Position numbers and translations under genes: made by a program. DNA of 16,716 nucleotides from NCBI GenBank assembly GCA_002359495.1, contig DENB01000081.1:1-16716 (forward strand), in the 5' to 3' direction. The notes under the pieces are model-generated. The model was not told the origin of the DNA. It saw only the letters and a list, made by a program, of their open reading frames with translations, and searched no databases. Shown in pieces: positions 1 through 7,981 of the stretch. Source of the DNA: Enterobacteriaceae bacterium UBA2655 (GTDB lineage: Bacteria > Pseudomonadota > Gammaproteobacteria > Enterobacterales > Enterobacteriaceae). Positions within the stretch are counted from its first letter, which is position 1; each line of letters opens with the position of its first letter.

Positions 1-1148
1 ATCAGCATCGCCATCAGCGGAGCCTGGCTCACCGCCGCCAGCACCGCCGCCATGCCGACGGCGGCGTAGAGCAAGATATCGCCCAGCGGCAGATGCAGCG
101 CCGCGCCCAGCGTCGCCACGATGACGCCCAACAGCGCGCCGATCAACAGCGACGGCGTAAACAGCCCGCCCACCGCGTTTGAACCCACCGACAGCGTGGT
201 CGCCAGCACTTTCAGCAGCAGCAGCAGAACCAGAGCGGGCAACAGATAGTCGCCCGCCATCACCCTGACGATCACTTCGTAGCCGTTGCCGAGAATATCG
301 GTCGAGAGCAGCGCCAGCAGACCGACGGCGAAACCGCCCGCTCCCAGCCGCAGCGGCAGCGAGCGGACGCGTCCAAACAGCCTTTTGCTGCGCGCGATGA
401 GCTTAATCAGCAGCCAGCCGCCGAGGCCGCCCAGCAGCCCAATCGCCACCGTCGCCAGCAGACTGCCGGGATCCATCTGGAAAGCGCTGTCCGCTAACGG
501 ATAAAGCGCATTGCGAAAACCCAGCGACCACATGGTCATTACCGCCACGGCCGAGGCGACAATCAGCGGGATTAAGCGCTGCAGCGCCGAAATGCCGAAG
601 GCGATCTCGGCGACAAAGATCGCCGAGGCCAGCGGCGCGTGATAGACCGACGAAAGACCGGCGGCGGCGGCCATCGCCACCACATCGCTGTTTTTCAGGT
701 TGAGCGATGTCGGCATCAGGCGGCCAAGCATGCTGCCGCATAGCGCGGAGAGCTGCACCATCGGCCCCTCTTTACCGATAGAAGCGCCGCTGCCGATACT
801 GGCGATGGAGGAGAGCGCGCGGAACAGCGACGTTTTCGTCGGCACCGCGTCGAGACGGGCGTTAATCACTTCCAGATAATCGGTTTTTACCGTTTCCTGC
901 TTCTCGATAGAGACGGCGAACCGCAGAAAATAACCGGCGATCAGGCCGCCAACGCCGACCAGCAGCGGCCAGGCAAACCAGGGCCAGCGGTGCATAGCGA
1001 CGGTGATTTCCGCATCGCTGCCGAACAGTAGCTGGTTAATCAGTTCGATGACGCCGCGAAAGGCCAGCGTGACCAGCGAGGCTGCGCAGCCCACCGGAAC
1101 GGCGACGAACAACGTGGTCCAGTTCAGTGCATGTTTACTTCCGCTCAC
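1..1148 (-). CDS. clcB: ClC-family chloride channel/transporter, ClcB-like (3' end beyond window)
   Basis: Integral inner-membrane anion transport protein of the ClC family. The minus strand is open from about 1196 to the window edge, and at least 382 residues are visible. Counted from the GTG at 1148, the motif GKEGP lies at residues 125-129 (gating Glu127) and GGLFTPSLLIG at 327-337; both are ClC anion-pathway signatures. Many hydrophobic segments surround them. The GSGIP selectivity motif of ClcA is absent, as I recall it is in E. coli ClcB, so the ClcB subgroup fits better than ClcA. The residue after Glu181, where ClcA has its proton glutamate, is isoleucine. I chose GTG 1148 because AGGA stands six bases upstream of it. 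Three tandem ATG codons (1196, 1193, 1190) are alternatives but lack a visible ribosome binding site. The C-terminus, including the expected late tyrosine, lies outside the window. Divergent from ygjR. The family is certain; the clcB symbol is less so. Confidence 0.85.
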   Translation of the reverse strand, partial: MSGSKHALNWTTLFVAVPVGCAASLVTLAFRGVIELINQLLFGSDAEITVAMHRWPWFAWPLLVGVGGLIAGYFLRFAVSIEKQETVKTDYLEVINARLDAVPTKTSLFRALSSIASIGSGASIGKEGPMVQLSALCGSMLGRLMPTSLNLKNSDVVAMAAAAGLSSVYHAPLASAIFVAEIAFGISALQRLIPLIVASAVAVMTMWSLGFRNALYPLADSAFQMDPGSLLATVAIGLLGGLGGWLLIKLIARSKRLFGRVRSLPLRLGAGGFAVGLLALLSTDILGNGYEVIVRVMAGDYLLPALVLLLLLKVLATTLSVGSNAVGGLFTPSLLIGALLGVIVATLGAALHLPLGDILLYAAVGMAAVLAAVSQAPLMAML

Positions 1149-1291
1149 CTGCGATCCTTTATCCGTTCTGCCTGTAAATCGTTGCGCCATCATCATATTG
1201 GAATGGCGATCGCAGGATCAACGTTCAATCTGCGTTGCGCGCGTAAGCCTGCATGCTACTCTGCGGCTTTACGACTTTGCAGGAGAACAGC

Positions 1292-2290
1292 ATGATCCGT
1301 TTCGCCATTGTGGGAACTAACTGGATTACCCGGCAGTTTATCGATGCGGCGCACGAAACCGGCGACATGCAGCTCAGCGCCATCTATTCACGCACCTTGC
1401 CGCAGGCGCAACAGTTCGCCGTCGATTATCCCTGTGAAGCGCTGTTTACCTCGCTGGAGGCGTTGGCCGCGGCGGAAGATATCGACGCGGTTTATCTTGC
1501 CAGCCCGAACGCGTTGCACTGCGAATAGGCGCTGCTGTTTCTCTCGCACGGCAAGCATGTGATTTGCGAAAAGCCGCTGGCCTCCAACCTGCAGGAGGCG
1601 AAAAAGATGATCGCCTGCGCGCGCCAGCACCAGCGCGTACTGTTCGAGGCGTTCAAAACCGCCAGCCTGCCTAATTTTCACGCTTTGCAGCTCGCCCTGC
1701 CGCGCATCGGCGTGATGCGCAAAGCGCTGTTCAGCTACTGTCAGTACTCTTCGCGCTATCAGCGCTATCTCGACGGGGAGAACCCCAACACCTTCAATCC
1801 GCAGTGGTCGAACGGCTCCATCATGGATATCGGCTACTATTGCCTCGCCGCTGCGGTCACACTCTGGGGCGAACCGGCGGGAGTAAAAGCGCAGGCGTCG
1901 CTGTTGGCGAGCGGCGTGGACGCGCACGGCGTGGCGGTGCTCGACTATGGCGATTTCGACGTTACCCTGCTGCATTCGAAAGTCAGCGACTCGCTGATCT
2001 CCAGCGAAATTCAGGGCGAGGCGGGTTCGCTACTGATCGCCAGGCTGGCGGAGTGCGAGCAGCTGACCTTTACGCCGCGCGGCGGCAGCGCGCTGGATCT
2101 CAGCCAGCCGCAGCACATCAATACTATGGTGTACGAGGCGCAGACCTTCGCACGGCTGGTGAAAAACCGCGAGGTCGACCATCCGGGGCTGGCGGTATCG
2201 CGCATTACGGCGGCGCTGCTGACCGAAATTCGTCGCCAGACCGGCGTGGTTTTCCCCGCCGATCGTCCTGGCGAGCGCGACGTTGTGTAA
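1292..2290 (+). pseudogene. ygjR: Gfo/Idh/MocA-type NAD(P)-dependent oxidoreductase, interrupted by in-frame TAG
   Basis: Predicted sugar-type dehydrogenase of unknown substrate, resembling E. coli YgjR, which also sits directly before alx. The ATG at 1292 follows AGGAGA at a good distance. The reading frame holds an N-terminal Rossmann segment (AIVGTNWITRQF, residues 4-15). It then meets TAG at 1526-1528 (codon 79) and continues in the same frame with ALLFLSHGKHVICEKPLASN (codons 80-99), the conserved EKP nucleotide-binding region, and a GFO/IDH C-terminal domain with MDIGYYC. Total length is 332 codons, normal for the family. The stop replaces what is probably glutamine (CAG to TAG). A GTG at 1559 could restart translation, but the product would lack the NAD-binding fold. 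It is therefore probably inactive, unless the stop is suppressed or is a sequencing error. Confidence 0.85.
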
Positions 2291-2354
2291 ATATTGCTAA
2301 ATATTACCGGCGCATCGTTGCTTAATTCCTGCTCTGCCCTTACCTTACGCCCTG

Positions 2355-2480
2355 CAAAGGGGAGTAACTTGTAAGCTGCACGATCGTCATTACGTTGCGT
2401 TAAGCATCCGGTCGTCAGGCAACCCGGAATCCAATTCTGCGTTGTAAGTGAGACCTTGCCGGAAGGCGAGGTTTGCTTAC
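2355..2480 (+). ncRNA. yybP-ykoY manganese riboswitch (alx leader, PRE element)
   Basis: Cis-regulatory RNA in the 256-base gap before alx. Visible conserved pieces are GGGGAGTA at 2359-2366, the GGCAACCCGGAATCC segment near 2418-2432, and a long hairpin whose outer arms are GTAAG and CTTAC (about 2445-2480) with inner arms CCTTGCC and GGCGAGG around a GGAA loop. In E. coli the alx leader belongs to this family and senses Mn2+; it also responds to alkaline pH. Position immediately upstream of alx, plus the downstream terminator, makes the assignment firm. Exact ends are approximate. Confidence 0.88.
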
Positions 2481-2492
2481 AGAAAGATTAAG

Positions 2493-2530
2493 CGGCTGGC
2501 GTCTTCTGACCTCAGCCGTTTTTTATTTTT
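2493..2530 (+). terminator. Intrinsic terminator in alx leader (riboswitch expression platform)
   Basis: Arms CGGCTG (2493-2498) and CAGCCG (2513-2518) with an inner GTC/GAC extension, followed by TTTTTTATTTTT. It lies 17 bases before the alx start, after the riboswitch aptamer, so it can terminate leader transcripts when the ligand state allows the hairpin to form. Confidence 0.8.
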
Positions 2531-2546
2531 CAAACAGGATAGGATT

Positions 2547-3518
2547 ATGCAAACCGTTGGCACACCGTTACTCTGGGGCAGCTTCGCTGCGGTTGTGTTG
2601 ATTATGCTGGCGATCGATCTCTTTTTACAGGGACGGCGCGGCACGCATACCATGTCGCTCAAACAGGCCGCCGTCTGGTCGCTTATCTGGGTCAGCCTCT
2701 CGTTGCTGTTCAGCGCCGCCTTCTGGTGGTATCTCGACGGCAATGCCGGGCGCGAATTCGCCAATGCGCAGACGCTCGCCTTTCTGACCGGCTACGTGCT
2801 GGAAAAAGCGCTGGCGGTCGATAACGTTTTCGTCTGGCTGATGCTGTTCAGCTACTTCTCCATTCCCGCCGCGTTGCAGCGCCGCGTATTGATCTACGGC
2901 GTGCTGGGCGCGATCGTGCTGCGCACCATTATGATCTTCGCCGGCAGCTGGCTGGTGACGCAGTTCAGCTGGATCCTCTATCTGTTCGGCGCTTTCCTGC
3001 TGATTACCGGCTTGAAAATGGCCTTCAGCAAAGAGGAGGATGAAAACGCGGTCGGTGACAAGCCGGTGGTGCGCTGGCTGCGCAGCCATCTGCGCATGAC
3101 TGATAGTCTGGAGGGCGAGAAATTTTTCACCCGTAAAAACGGCGTGCTGTTCGCGACGCCGCTGCTGCTGGTGCTGATTATGGTTGAGCTCAGCGACGTG
3201 ATTTTCGCTGTCGACAGCATTCCGGCTATCTTTGCCGTCACCACCGATCCCTTTATCGTGCTGACGTCGAACCTGTTCGCCATCCTTGGCCTGCGCGCCA
3301 TGTATTTTCTGCTGGCGAACGTGGCGGAGCGCTTCTCCATGCTGAAATATGGCCTGGCGATCGTGCTGGTCTTTATTGGCGTCAAGATGCTGATCGTCGA
3401 GTTCTGGCATATTCCGGTTTCCCTCTCGCTGGGCGTCATCGCCACCATTCTGGGCGTGACCCTGCTGATCAACGCCTGGGTAAACCGCAGAAACGACCAG
3501 AAGAGGTTGTCGCAATAA
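2547..3518 (+). CDS. alx: Alx, TerC-family inner-membrane protein (manganese-linked)
   Basis: 323-residue polytopic inner-membrane protein of the TerC family; E. coli Alx is about the same length. E. coli Alx is induced at alkaline pH and by Mn2+ and is tied to manganese homeostasis, probably export. The family's paired acidic membrane motifs are present: [12 protein letters not shown] at 86-97 and [20 protein letters not shown] at 214-233, plus about seven to nine hydrophobic segments. The ATG at 2547 is chosen because AGGA at 2536-2539 lies seven bases upstream and the protein then begins [10 protein letters not shown] as in E. coli. An in-frame GTG at 2448 would put the riboswitch and terminator inside the coding region. 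Expression is most likely controlled by the yybP-ykoY riboswitch before it. A terminator candidate follows at 3528. Confidence 0.95.
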   Translation: MQTVGTPLLWGSFAAVVLIMLAIDLFLQGRRGTHTMSLKQAAVWSLIWVSLSLLFSAAFWWYLDGNAGREFANAQTLAFLTGYVLEKALAVDNVFVWLMLFSYFSIPAALQRRVLIYGVLGAIVLRTIMIFAGSWLVTQFSWILYLFGAFLLITGLKMAFSKEEDENAVGDKPVVRWLRSHLRMTDSLEGEKFFTRKNGVLFATPLLLVLIMVELSDVIFAVDSIPAIFAVTTDPFIVLTSNLFAILGLRAMYFLLANVAERFSMLKYGLAIVLVFIGVKMLIVEFWHIPVSLSLGVIATILGVTLLINAWVNRRNDQKRLSQ

Positions 3519-3527
3519 TTCACTACG

Positions 3528-3550
3528 GGGGCGCATTTCGCCCCTTATTT
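3528..3550 (+). terminator. Terminator after alx
   Basis: Hairpin GGGGCG (3528-3533), loop CATTT, CGCCCC (3539-3544), followed by TTATTTAT. It sits ten bases past the alx stop codon. Confidence 0.65.
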
Positions 3551-3649
3551 ATGTTGGATAATGATTTTTTTTCATTTCATAACACCATGACGCACCGGTC
3601 AGCCAGCAGAATAAAAAAACCACCTTTTTCCGCTGCGCGGAATTATCGC

Positions 3650-3677
3650 TTTTCACCTCAGATCTTTTCCTTATACT
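3650..3677 (+). promoter_or_regulatory. Candidate sigma70 promoter for sstT
   Basis: TTTTCA (3650-3655), 16-base spacer, then TATACT (3672-3677). This predicts a leader of about 70 bases containing a hairpin (CCGTC 3696-3700 with GACGG 3717-3721, inner AGCC/GGCT). The -10 is good and the -35 is weak. Confidence 0.4.
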
Positions 3678-3754
3678 CCGGCGGGCAAACAGGTTCCGTC
3701 GCCGAGCCGAGGGCTGGACGGGGCAAAGAGAGAGCACAAGATACAGAAAACGAT

Positions 3755-4987
3755 ATGCAAACAAACATCATGGAACGTCTGCGCGGGCTGGTAGCCGGCA
3801 GCCTGGTCAAACAAATTATGCTGGGTCTGGCGGCCGGTATTCTGCTCGCCTGGTTTTCAAAGGATGCCGCGCTGACGGTGGGACTGCTGGGCGAGCTTTT
3901 CGTCAGCGCCCTGAAGGCCGTGGCGCCGATGCTGGTGCTGGTGCTGGTGATCGCCTCGATCGCGAACCATCAGCAGGGACAAAAAACCAATATCCGCCCG
4001 ATTGTGGCGCTTTATCTGCTGAGCACTTTTTTCGCGGCGGTGGTCGCCGTGCTGTGCAGCCATCTGTTTCCGCAGACGCTGTCGCTTAACGTAGGAAAAA
4101 CGGAAATCGTTCCGCCCTCCGGCATCGCCGAGGTGCTGCACGGCTTGCTGATGAGCATGGTGGCAAACCCGATCGACGCGTTGATCCACGCCAACTACAT
4201 CGGCATTCTGGTCTGGGCGATCGGTTTGGGCCTGGCCTTCCGCCACAGCAGCGAAAGCACCAAATCTTTCCTCAACGACGCCTCGAACGCCGTCACCTGG
4301 CTGGTGCGCTGCGTGATCCGCTGCGCGCCCATCGGCATTTTCGGCCTGGTGGCGTCGATCCTCGCGTCGACCGGCTTCGGCGCGCTATGGGAGTATGCTC
4401 AGCTGCTGACCCTGCTGTTGGGCTGCATGTGTCTGATGGCGCTGGTGGTTAATCCGCTGCTGGTTTATAACAAAATCCGCCGCAACCCTTATCCGTTGGT
4501 GTTTACCTGCCTGCGCGAAAGCGGCGTAACCGCCTTTTTCACTCGCAGCTCGGCGGCCAATATTCCGGTGAATATGGCGCTGGCGAAAAGATTGAAGCTG
4601 GATGAAGACACCTACTCGGTATCGATTCCGCTAGGCGCGACCATCAGCATGGCAGGCGCGTCGATCACCATTACTGTACTGACGCTGGCGGCCGTGCATA
4701 CGCTGGGCATTCAGGTGGATGTGCCGACGGCGGTCTTGCTGAGCCTGGTCGCCTCAATCTGCGCCTGCGGCGCGTCCGGCGTGGCGGGCGGCTCGCTGCT
4801 GCTGATCCCGGTCGCCTGCAACATGTTCGGCATCCCGAACGATCTGGCGATGCAGGTGGTCGCGGTGGGCTTCATTATCGGCGTCTTGCAGGATTCCGCC
4901 GAAACGGCGCTCAACTCCTCCACCGACATTCTGTTCACCGCCGCGGTTTGCCAGGCGGAAGAGCAGCGCGTCGAAAGCCGCGCCTGA
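3755..4987 (+). CDS. sstT: SstT, sodium:serine/threonine symporter
   Basis: 410-residue inner-membrane Na+-coupled serine/threonine importer of the DAACS family (E. coli SstT is 414 residues). Landmarks in order are [14 protein letters not shown] (69-82), the re-entrant hairpin serine motif RSSAANIP (264-271), the TM7 region [13 protein letters not shown] (294-306), [17 protein letters not shown] (336-352) and [15 protein letters not shown] (377-391). The TM7 motif, as I recall it in E. coli, is NMAGA; here it reads SMAGA, with Ser298 in place of Asn. ATG 3755 gives an N-terminus of normal length. ATG 3770 (MERLRG) is an alternative, and neither has a strong ribosome binding site. An upstream in-frame ATG at 3551 would add an extension running through the promoter-like region. 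Stand-alone gene closed by a strong terminator. Confidence 0.93.
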   Translation: MQTNIMERLRGLVAGSLVKQIMLGLAAGILLAWFSKDAALTVGLLGELFVSALKAVAPMLVLVLVIASIANHQQGQKTNIRPIVALYLLSTFFAAVVAVLCSHLFPQTLSLNVGKTEIVPPSGIAEVLHGLLMSMVANPIDALIHANYIGILVWAIGLGLAFRHSSESTKSFLNDASNAVTWLVRCVIRCAPIGIFGLVASILASTGFGALWEYAQLLTLLLGCMCLMALVVNPLLVYNKIRRNPYPLVFTCLRESGVTAFFTRSSAANIPVNMALAKRLKLDEDTYSVSIPLGATISMAGASITITVLTLAAVHTLGIQVDVPTAVLLSLVASICACGASGVAGGSLLLIPVACNMFGIPNDLAMQVVAVGFIIGVLQDSAETALNSSTDILFTAAVCQAEEQRVESRA

Positions 4988-5006
4988 CGCTACGGCCTGG
5001 ACAATA

Positions 5007-5036
5007 ACAGGGGCGGCGCTGGCCGCCCCTGTTTGT
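5007..5036. terminator. Bidirectional terminator between sstT and uxaA
   Basis: Perfect 11-bp stem: ACAGGGGCGGC (5007-5017), loop GCTG, GCCGCCCCTGT (5022-5032), then TTGTTT. It lies between two convergent genes, and its stem can serve both strands, though the U-tract is better for sstT. Confidence 0.9.
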
Positions 5037-6527
5037 TTACAGCGTCACCCCGCTTTTAAAAATCGCCAGCTCGCGAAAATCATTCAGCTCGTTCTTAGCG
5101 GGTTTTCCGTTGGCGATCGCCACCAGCGTATCGACAAACGAGGCCAGCAGATCGTCCATGCTGACGCCGTGCAGCAAGACGCCGGCGTCAAAATCGATCC
5201 AGTGCGGCTTCTTCTCCGCCAGCGGCGAGTTGGTGGCGATTTTCACCGTCGGCACAAAGCCGCCGTAGGGCGTGCCCCGTCCGGTGCTGAACAGCACCAT
5301 GTGGCAACCGGCGCCCGCCAGCGCGCTGGTGGCCACCGCATCGTTCCCCGGCGCGCTGAGCAGATTCAGCCCCGGCGTTTTCAGGCGTTCGCCGTACTTC
5401 AGCACATCCACCACCTGACTCTGCCCCGCCTTTTGCGTACAGCCCAGCGACTTCTCTTCCAGCGTGGTGATGCCGCCCGCCTTGTTGCCCGGCGACGGGT
5501 TTTCATAGATCGGCTGCCGGTGATCGATAAAGTAGCGCTTGAAATCGTTGATCATCGCCACGGTTTTATCGAAGGTCGCCTCGTCGCGGCAGCGGCTCAT
5601 CAGAATGCGCTCCGCGCCGAACATCTCCGGCACTTCGGTCAGCACCGTGGTGCCGCCGTTGGCGATGGTCCAGTCGGAAAAGCGTCCCAGCAGCGGGTTG
5701 GCGGTGATGCCGGAGAAGCCGTCCGAGCCGCCGCACTCCAGGCCGAATTTCAGCTCGCTCAGCTTGCCCGGCTGCCGTTTGTCCTCGCGCATCGCCTGAT
5801 AAAGCGCATGAAGCTGCGCCAGCCCCGCCTCTACTTCATCGTCATGCTGCTGACAAACCATAAACCGCACGCGATCCTGCGGATAGTCGCCCAGCGTTTC
5901 GCGAAAGATATCGACCTGATTGTTTTCACAGCCGAGGCCGATCACCAGCACCGCGCCGGCGTTGGGATGACGCACCATGTTTTGCAGCATGGTGCGGGTG
6001 TTTTCGTGATCCTGGCCCAGCTGCGAACAGCCGAACGGATGGCTGAACAGATAAGCACCGTCGATTTCCGCCGCCTGCTCCGTCTCTTTCAGAAAGCGCT
6101 GCAGGATCTGGCGCGCAATGCCGTTGACGCAGCCGACCGTGGGCAGGATCCACAGCTCGTTGCGGATAGCCACCTCGCCGTTCGCCCGGCGGTAAAGAGC
6201 GACGTCGCGATCGCCCGCCTGTGCCGGCAGTTCGGTGAACGCCGGCTGATATTCATATTCATCCAGATCGCTCAGGTTAGTGCGCGCGTTCTGCGAGTGA
6301 ATCGCTTCGCCCGGCGCTATCGGCTGGGTGGCGTGCGCGATCGGCAGGCCATATTTTATCACCAGCTCCCCCTGCGCGATGGGCTGAAGGGCGAATTTGT
6401 GGCCTCGTCCGACCGCCTGGCGCAGCGTTACGCCGCGTTCGGTCAGGCTGAGGGCGGCGCCCGGTTCAAGATCGCGTAACGCCACGGCGACGTTATCGCG
6501 GGGATCTATTTTAATCGCGTCTTGCAT
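5037..6527 (-). CDS. uxaA: UxaA, altronate dehydratase
   Basis: Cytoplasmic, metal-dependent dehydratase converting D-altronate to 2-keto-3-deoxy-D-gluconate, the last step of the Uxa branch of galacturonate breakdown. 496 residues, against about 495 in E. coli. An N-terminal SAF domain covers roughly residues 10-85 (QPIAPGEAIHSQNARTNL). The UxaA/GarD domain follows with LPTVGCVNG (128-136), HPFGCSQLGQDHENT (163-177), GLGCENNQ (197-204) and LECGGSDGFSGITANP (263-278); the conserved cysteines and histidines there are plausible metal ligands. Last gene of uxaC-uxaB-uxaA. Its ATG lies four bases after the uxaB stop, and GAGA overlapping that stop is the only visible ribosome binding element, so translational coupling to uxaB is likely. 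Confidence 0.96.
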   Translation of the reverse strand: MQDAIKIDPRDNVAVALRDLEPGAALSLTERGVTLRQAVGRGHKFALQPIAQGELVIKYGLPIAHATQPIAPGEAIHSQNARTNLSDLDEYEYQPAFTELPAQAGDRDVALYRRANGEVAIRNELWILPTVGCVNGIARQILQRFLKETEQAAEIDGAYLFSHPFGCSQLGQDHENTRTMLQNMVRHPNAGAVLVIGLGCENNQVDIFRETLGDYPQDRVRFMVCQQHDDEVEAGLAQLHALYQAMREDKRQPGKLSELKFGLECGGSDGFSGITANPLLGRFSDWTIANGGTTVLTEVPEMFGAERILMSRCRDEATFDKTVAMINDFKRYFIDHRQPIYENPSPGNKAGGITTLEEKSLGCTQKAGQSQVVDVLKYGERLKTPGLNLLSAPGNDAVATSALAGAGCHMVLFSTGRGTPYGGFVPTVKIATNSPLAEKKPHWIDFDAGVLLHGVSMDDLLASFVDTLVAIANGKPAKNELNDFRELAIFKSGVTL

Positions 6528-6531
6528 AGCG

Positions 6532-7980
6532 TTATCTCAGTTGGCTCAGCGCCTCACGCATCCCGTGGGCGATGATGTTTTGCAGGTGTTGTGTGATCGC
6601 AGCGACCAGTCCCGATCGTTCGGTTAAATCTTCGCCCCAGTGGCTCGCGTCGCTCAGCACCGCCCGCACCAGCTGTTCCGGCGTCTGGCGATGCGCGGCG
6701 ACCGCCTGCCACAGTTCGCTGTAGCGCCGCAGCCAGCGCGCGTCATCCTGCAACGGCCAGGTTTCGCCGTGCTGTTCGCCGCGGTAAAAGGCGATCAGCG
6801 CCGCCAGCGCGAACGTCAGGCACGCAGGCCAGACCCTGGTAAGCTGCTGCGATTTCAGCAGCTGCGGCAGCAGGCGGGTGCGGAATTTCGTCATGCCGTT
6901 CAGGGCGATGGAGAGCAGCGCATGGCGAATGTAAGGGTTGCGGAAGCGGCGCTCTACCGCGTCCGCGAAGCGATGCAGTTCCTCAACGGGCAGATCCAGC
7001 GTCGGGATCACCTCCTCGCGCAGCAGGCGGTCGATAAAGGCGGCGATTTGCCCATCCGCCATCGCCTCCCCGACGCTCGCCAGCCCGGCCAGAAAAGCGA
7101 CCGGCACCATCGCCGTATGCGCGCCGTTCAGGATCGCCACCTTCTGCTCTTTCCACGGGCGGATATCCTGCACCAGCCGGATATGCGGGGCCAGCGCATT
7201 GAGCTTCAGCGCCTGCGCCAGCGACGGCGGCCCCTGAATGACGAACTGATAGTAGCTTTCGCCCGCCACCAGAAAGCTGTCGCGGTAGCCCAGCTGCGCT
7301 TCGATCTCCGCGCTCTTCTGCGGATAACCCGTCACGATGCGATCCACCAGCGTGTTGTAAAAGTGGCAATGCTCGCCGACCCAGTCGCTGAACGCCGCAG
7401 GCAGCTGCCACTGGCGCGCATAGCGCAGCACCAACTCGCGCAGCGCGTCGCCGTTATCATCGATCAGCTCGCAGGGCACGATAAGCCAGCCTTTGTCAGA
7501 CGCGCCGTCAAAATGGCGGTAGCGCGCCCAGAGCAGCTGCGTCAGCTTGCCGGGGAAAGAGGCGGCGGGGATCGGCTCCAGCCGATCCTCAGCGTCAAAG
7601 GCGATCCCCGCTTCGGTGGTATTGGAGAACACGAAGCGGATATCGGCATTGCGCGCCAGCGCGATAAAATCGTCGGGCTGCTGCCAGGGCTGAATCTCGC
7701 GGTTTACGCTGCGGATCAGGCGCGGCTGGCTCACCGCCTCGCCATGTTCATCCAGCCCGCGTATCAGCGTGGTGTAAAGGCCGTCCTGTTGATTCAGGCT
7801 GCGCTCGACCGGGCGGTTGCGCGGCCGCACCATTACCACGCCCGCATCGGTTCCCTGGTGCTCGTTCAGCCAGTCGATTTGCCAGTCGATGAACGCGCGC
7901 AGGAAATTGCCTTCGCCAAACTGGATGATGCGGTCGGTATAGCGGACCGCTGGAAAATCGCGCCTGTTCAGCCTTTTCAC
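6532..7980 (-). CDS. uxaB: UxaB, altronate oxidoreductase (tagaturonate reductase)
   Basis: NADH-dependent cytoplasmic reductase of D-tagaturonate to D-altronate, mannitol dehydrogenase family, 482 residues (E. coli 483). N-terminal dinucleotide-binding region: [20 protein letters not shown] (17-36). Later motifs are [11 protein letters not shown] (116-126), [21 protein letters not shown] (162-182), and the catalytic-type lysine segment [14 protein letters not shown] (280-293) followed by [20 protein letters not shown] (347-366). The start is GTG at 7980, because the protein then begins [10 protein letters not shown] like E. coli MKTLNRRDFP. GGGAG lies six bases upstream and only one base separates it from the uxaC stop. 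A longer in-frame reading to 8064 would overlap the end of uxaC. In E. coli uxaB is elsewhere in the genome; here it sits between uxaC and uxaA. Confidence 0.96.
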   Translation of the reverse strand: MKRLNRRDFPAVRYTDRIIQFGEGNFLRAFIDWQIDWLNEHQGTDAGVVMVRPRNRPVERSLNQQDGLYTTLIRGLDEHGEAVSQPRLIRSVNREIQPWQQPDDFIALARNADIRFVFSNTTEAGIAFDAEDRLEPIPAASFPGKLTQLLWARYRHFDGASDKGWLIVPCELIDDNGDALRELVLRYARQWQLPAAFSDWVGEHCHFYNTLVDRIVTGYPQKSAEIEAQLGYRDSFLVAGESYYQFVIQGPPSLAQALKLNALAPHIRLVQDIRPWKEQKVAILNGAHTAMVPVAFLAGLASVGEAMADGQIAAFIDRLLREEVIPTLDLPVEELHRFADAVERRFRNPYIRHALLSIALNGMTKFRTRLLPQLLKSQQLTRVWPACLTFALAALIAFYRGEQHGETWPLQDDARWLRRYSELWQAVAAHRQTPEQLVRAVLSDASHWGEDLTERSGLVAAITQHLQNIIAHGMREALSQLR

Positions 7981-7981
7981 C

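Noticed and set aside
2448..2546. N-terminal extension of alx from GTG 2448
   Set aside because: It would translate the riboswitch and terminator. The ATG at 2547 has a proper ribosome binding site.
2625..3536. Open frame on the - strand opposite alx (303 codons)
   Set aside because: Low-complexity Gln/His/Arg-rich translation opposite a well-supported membrane protein gene.
3551..3754. N-terminal extension of sstT from ATG 3551
   Set aside because: The extension covers the promoter candidate and leader hairpin and has no counterpart in the family as I recall it.
5169..6479. Long open frame on the + strand opposite uxaA (436 codons)
   Set aside because: Antisense shadow of a clearly identified gene in GC-rich DNA. 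The translation is rich in Arg, His and Gln with no domain.
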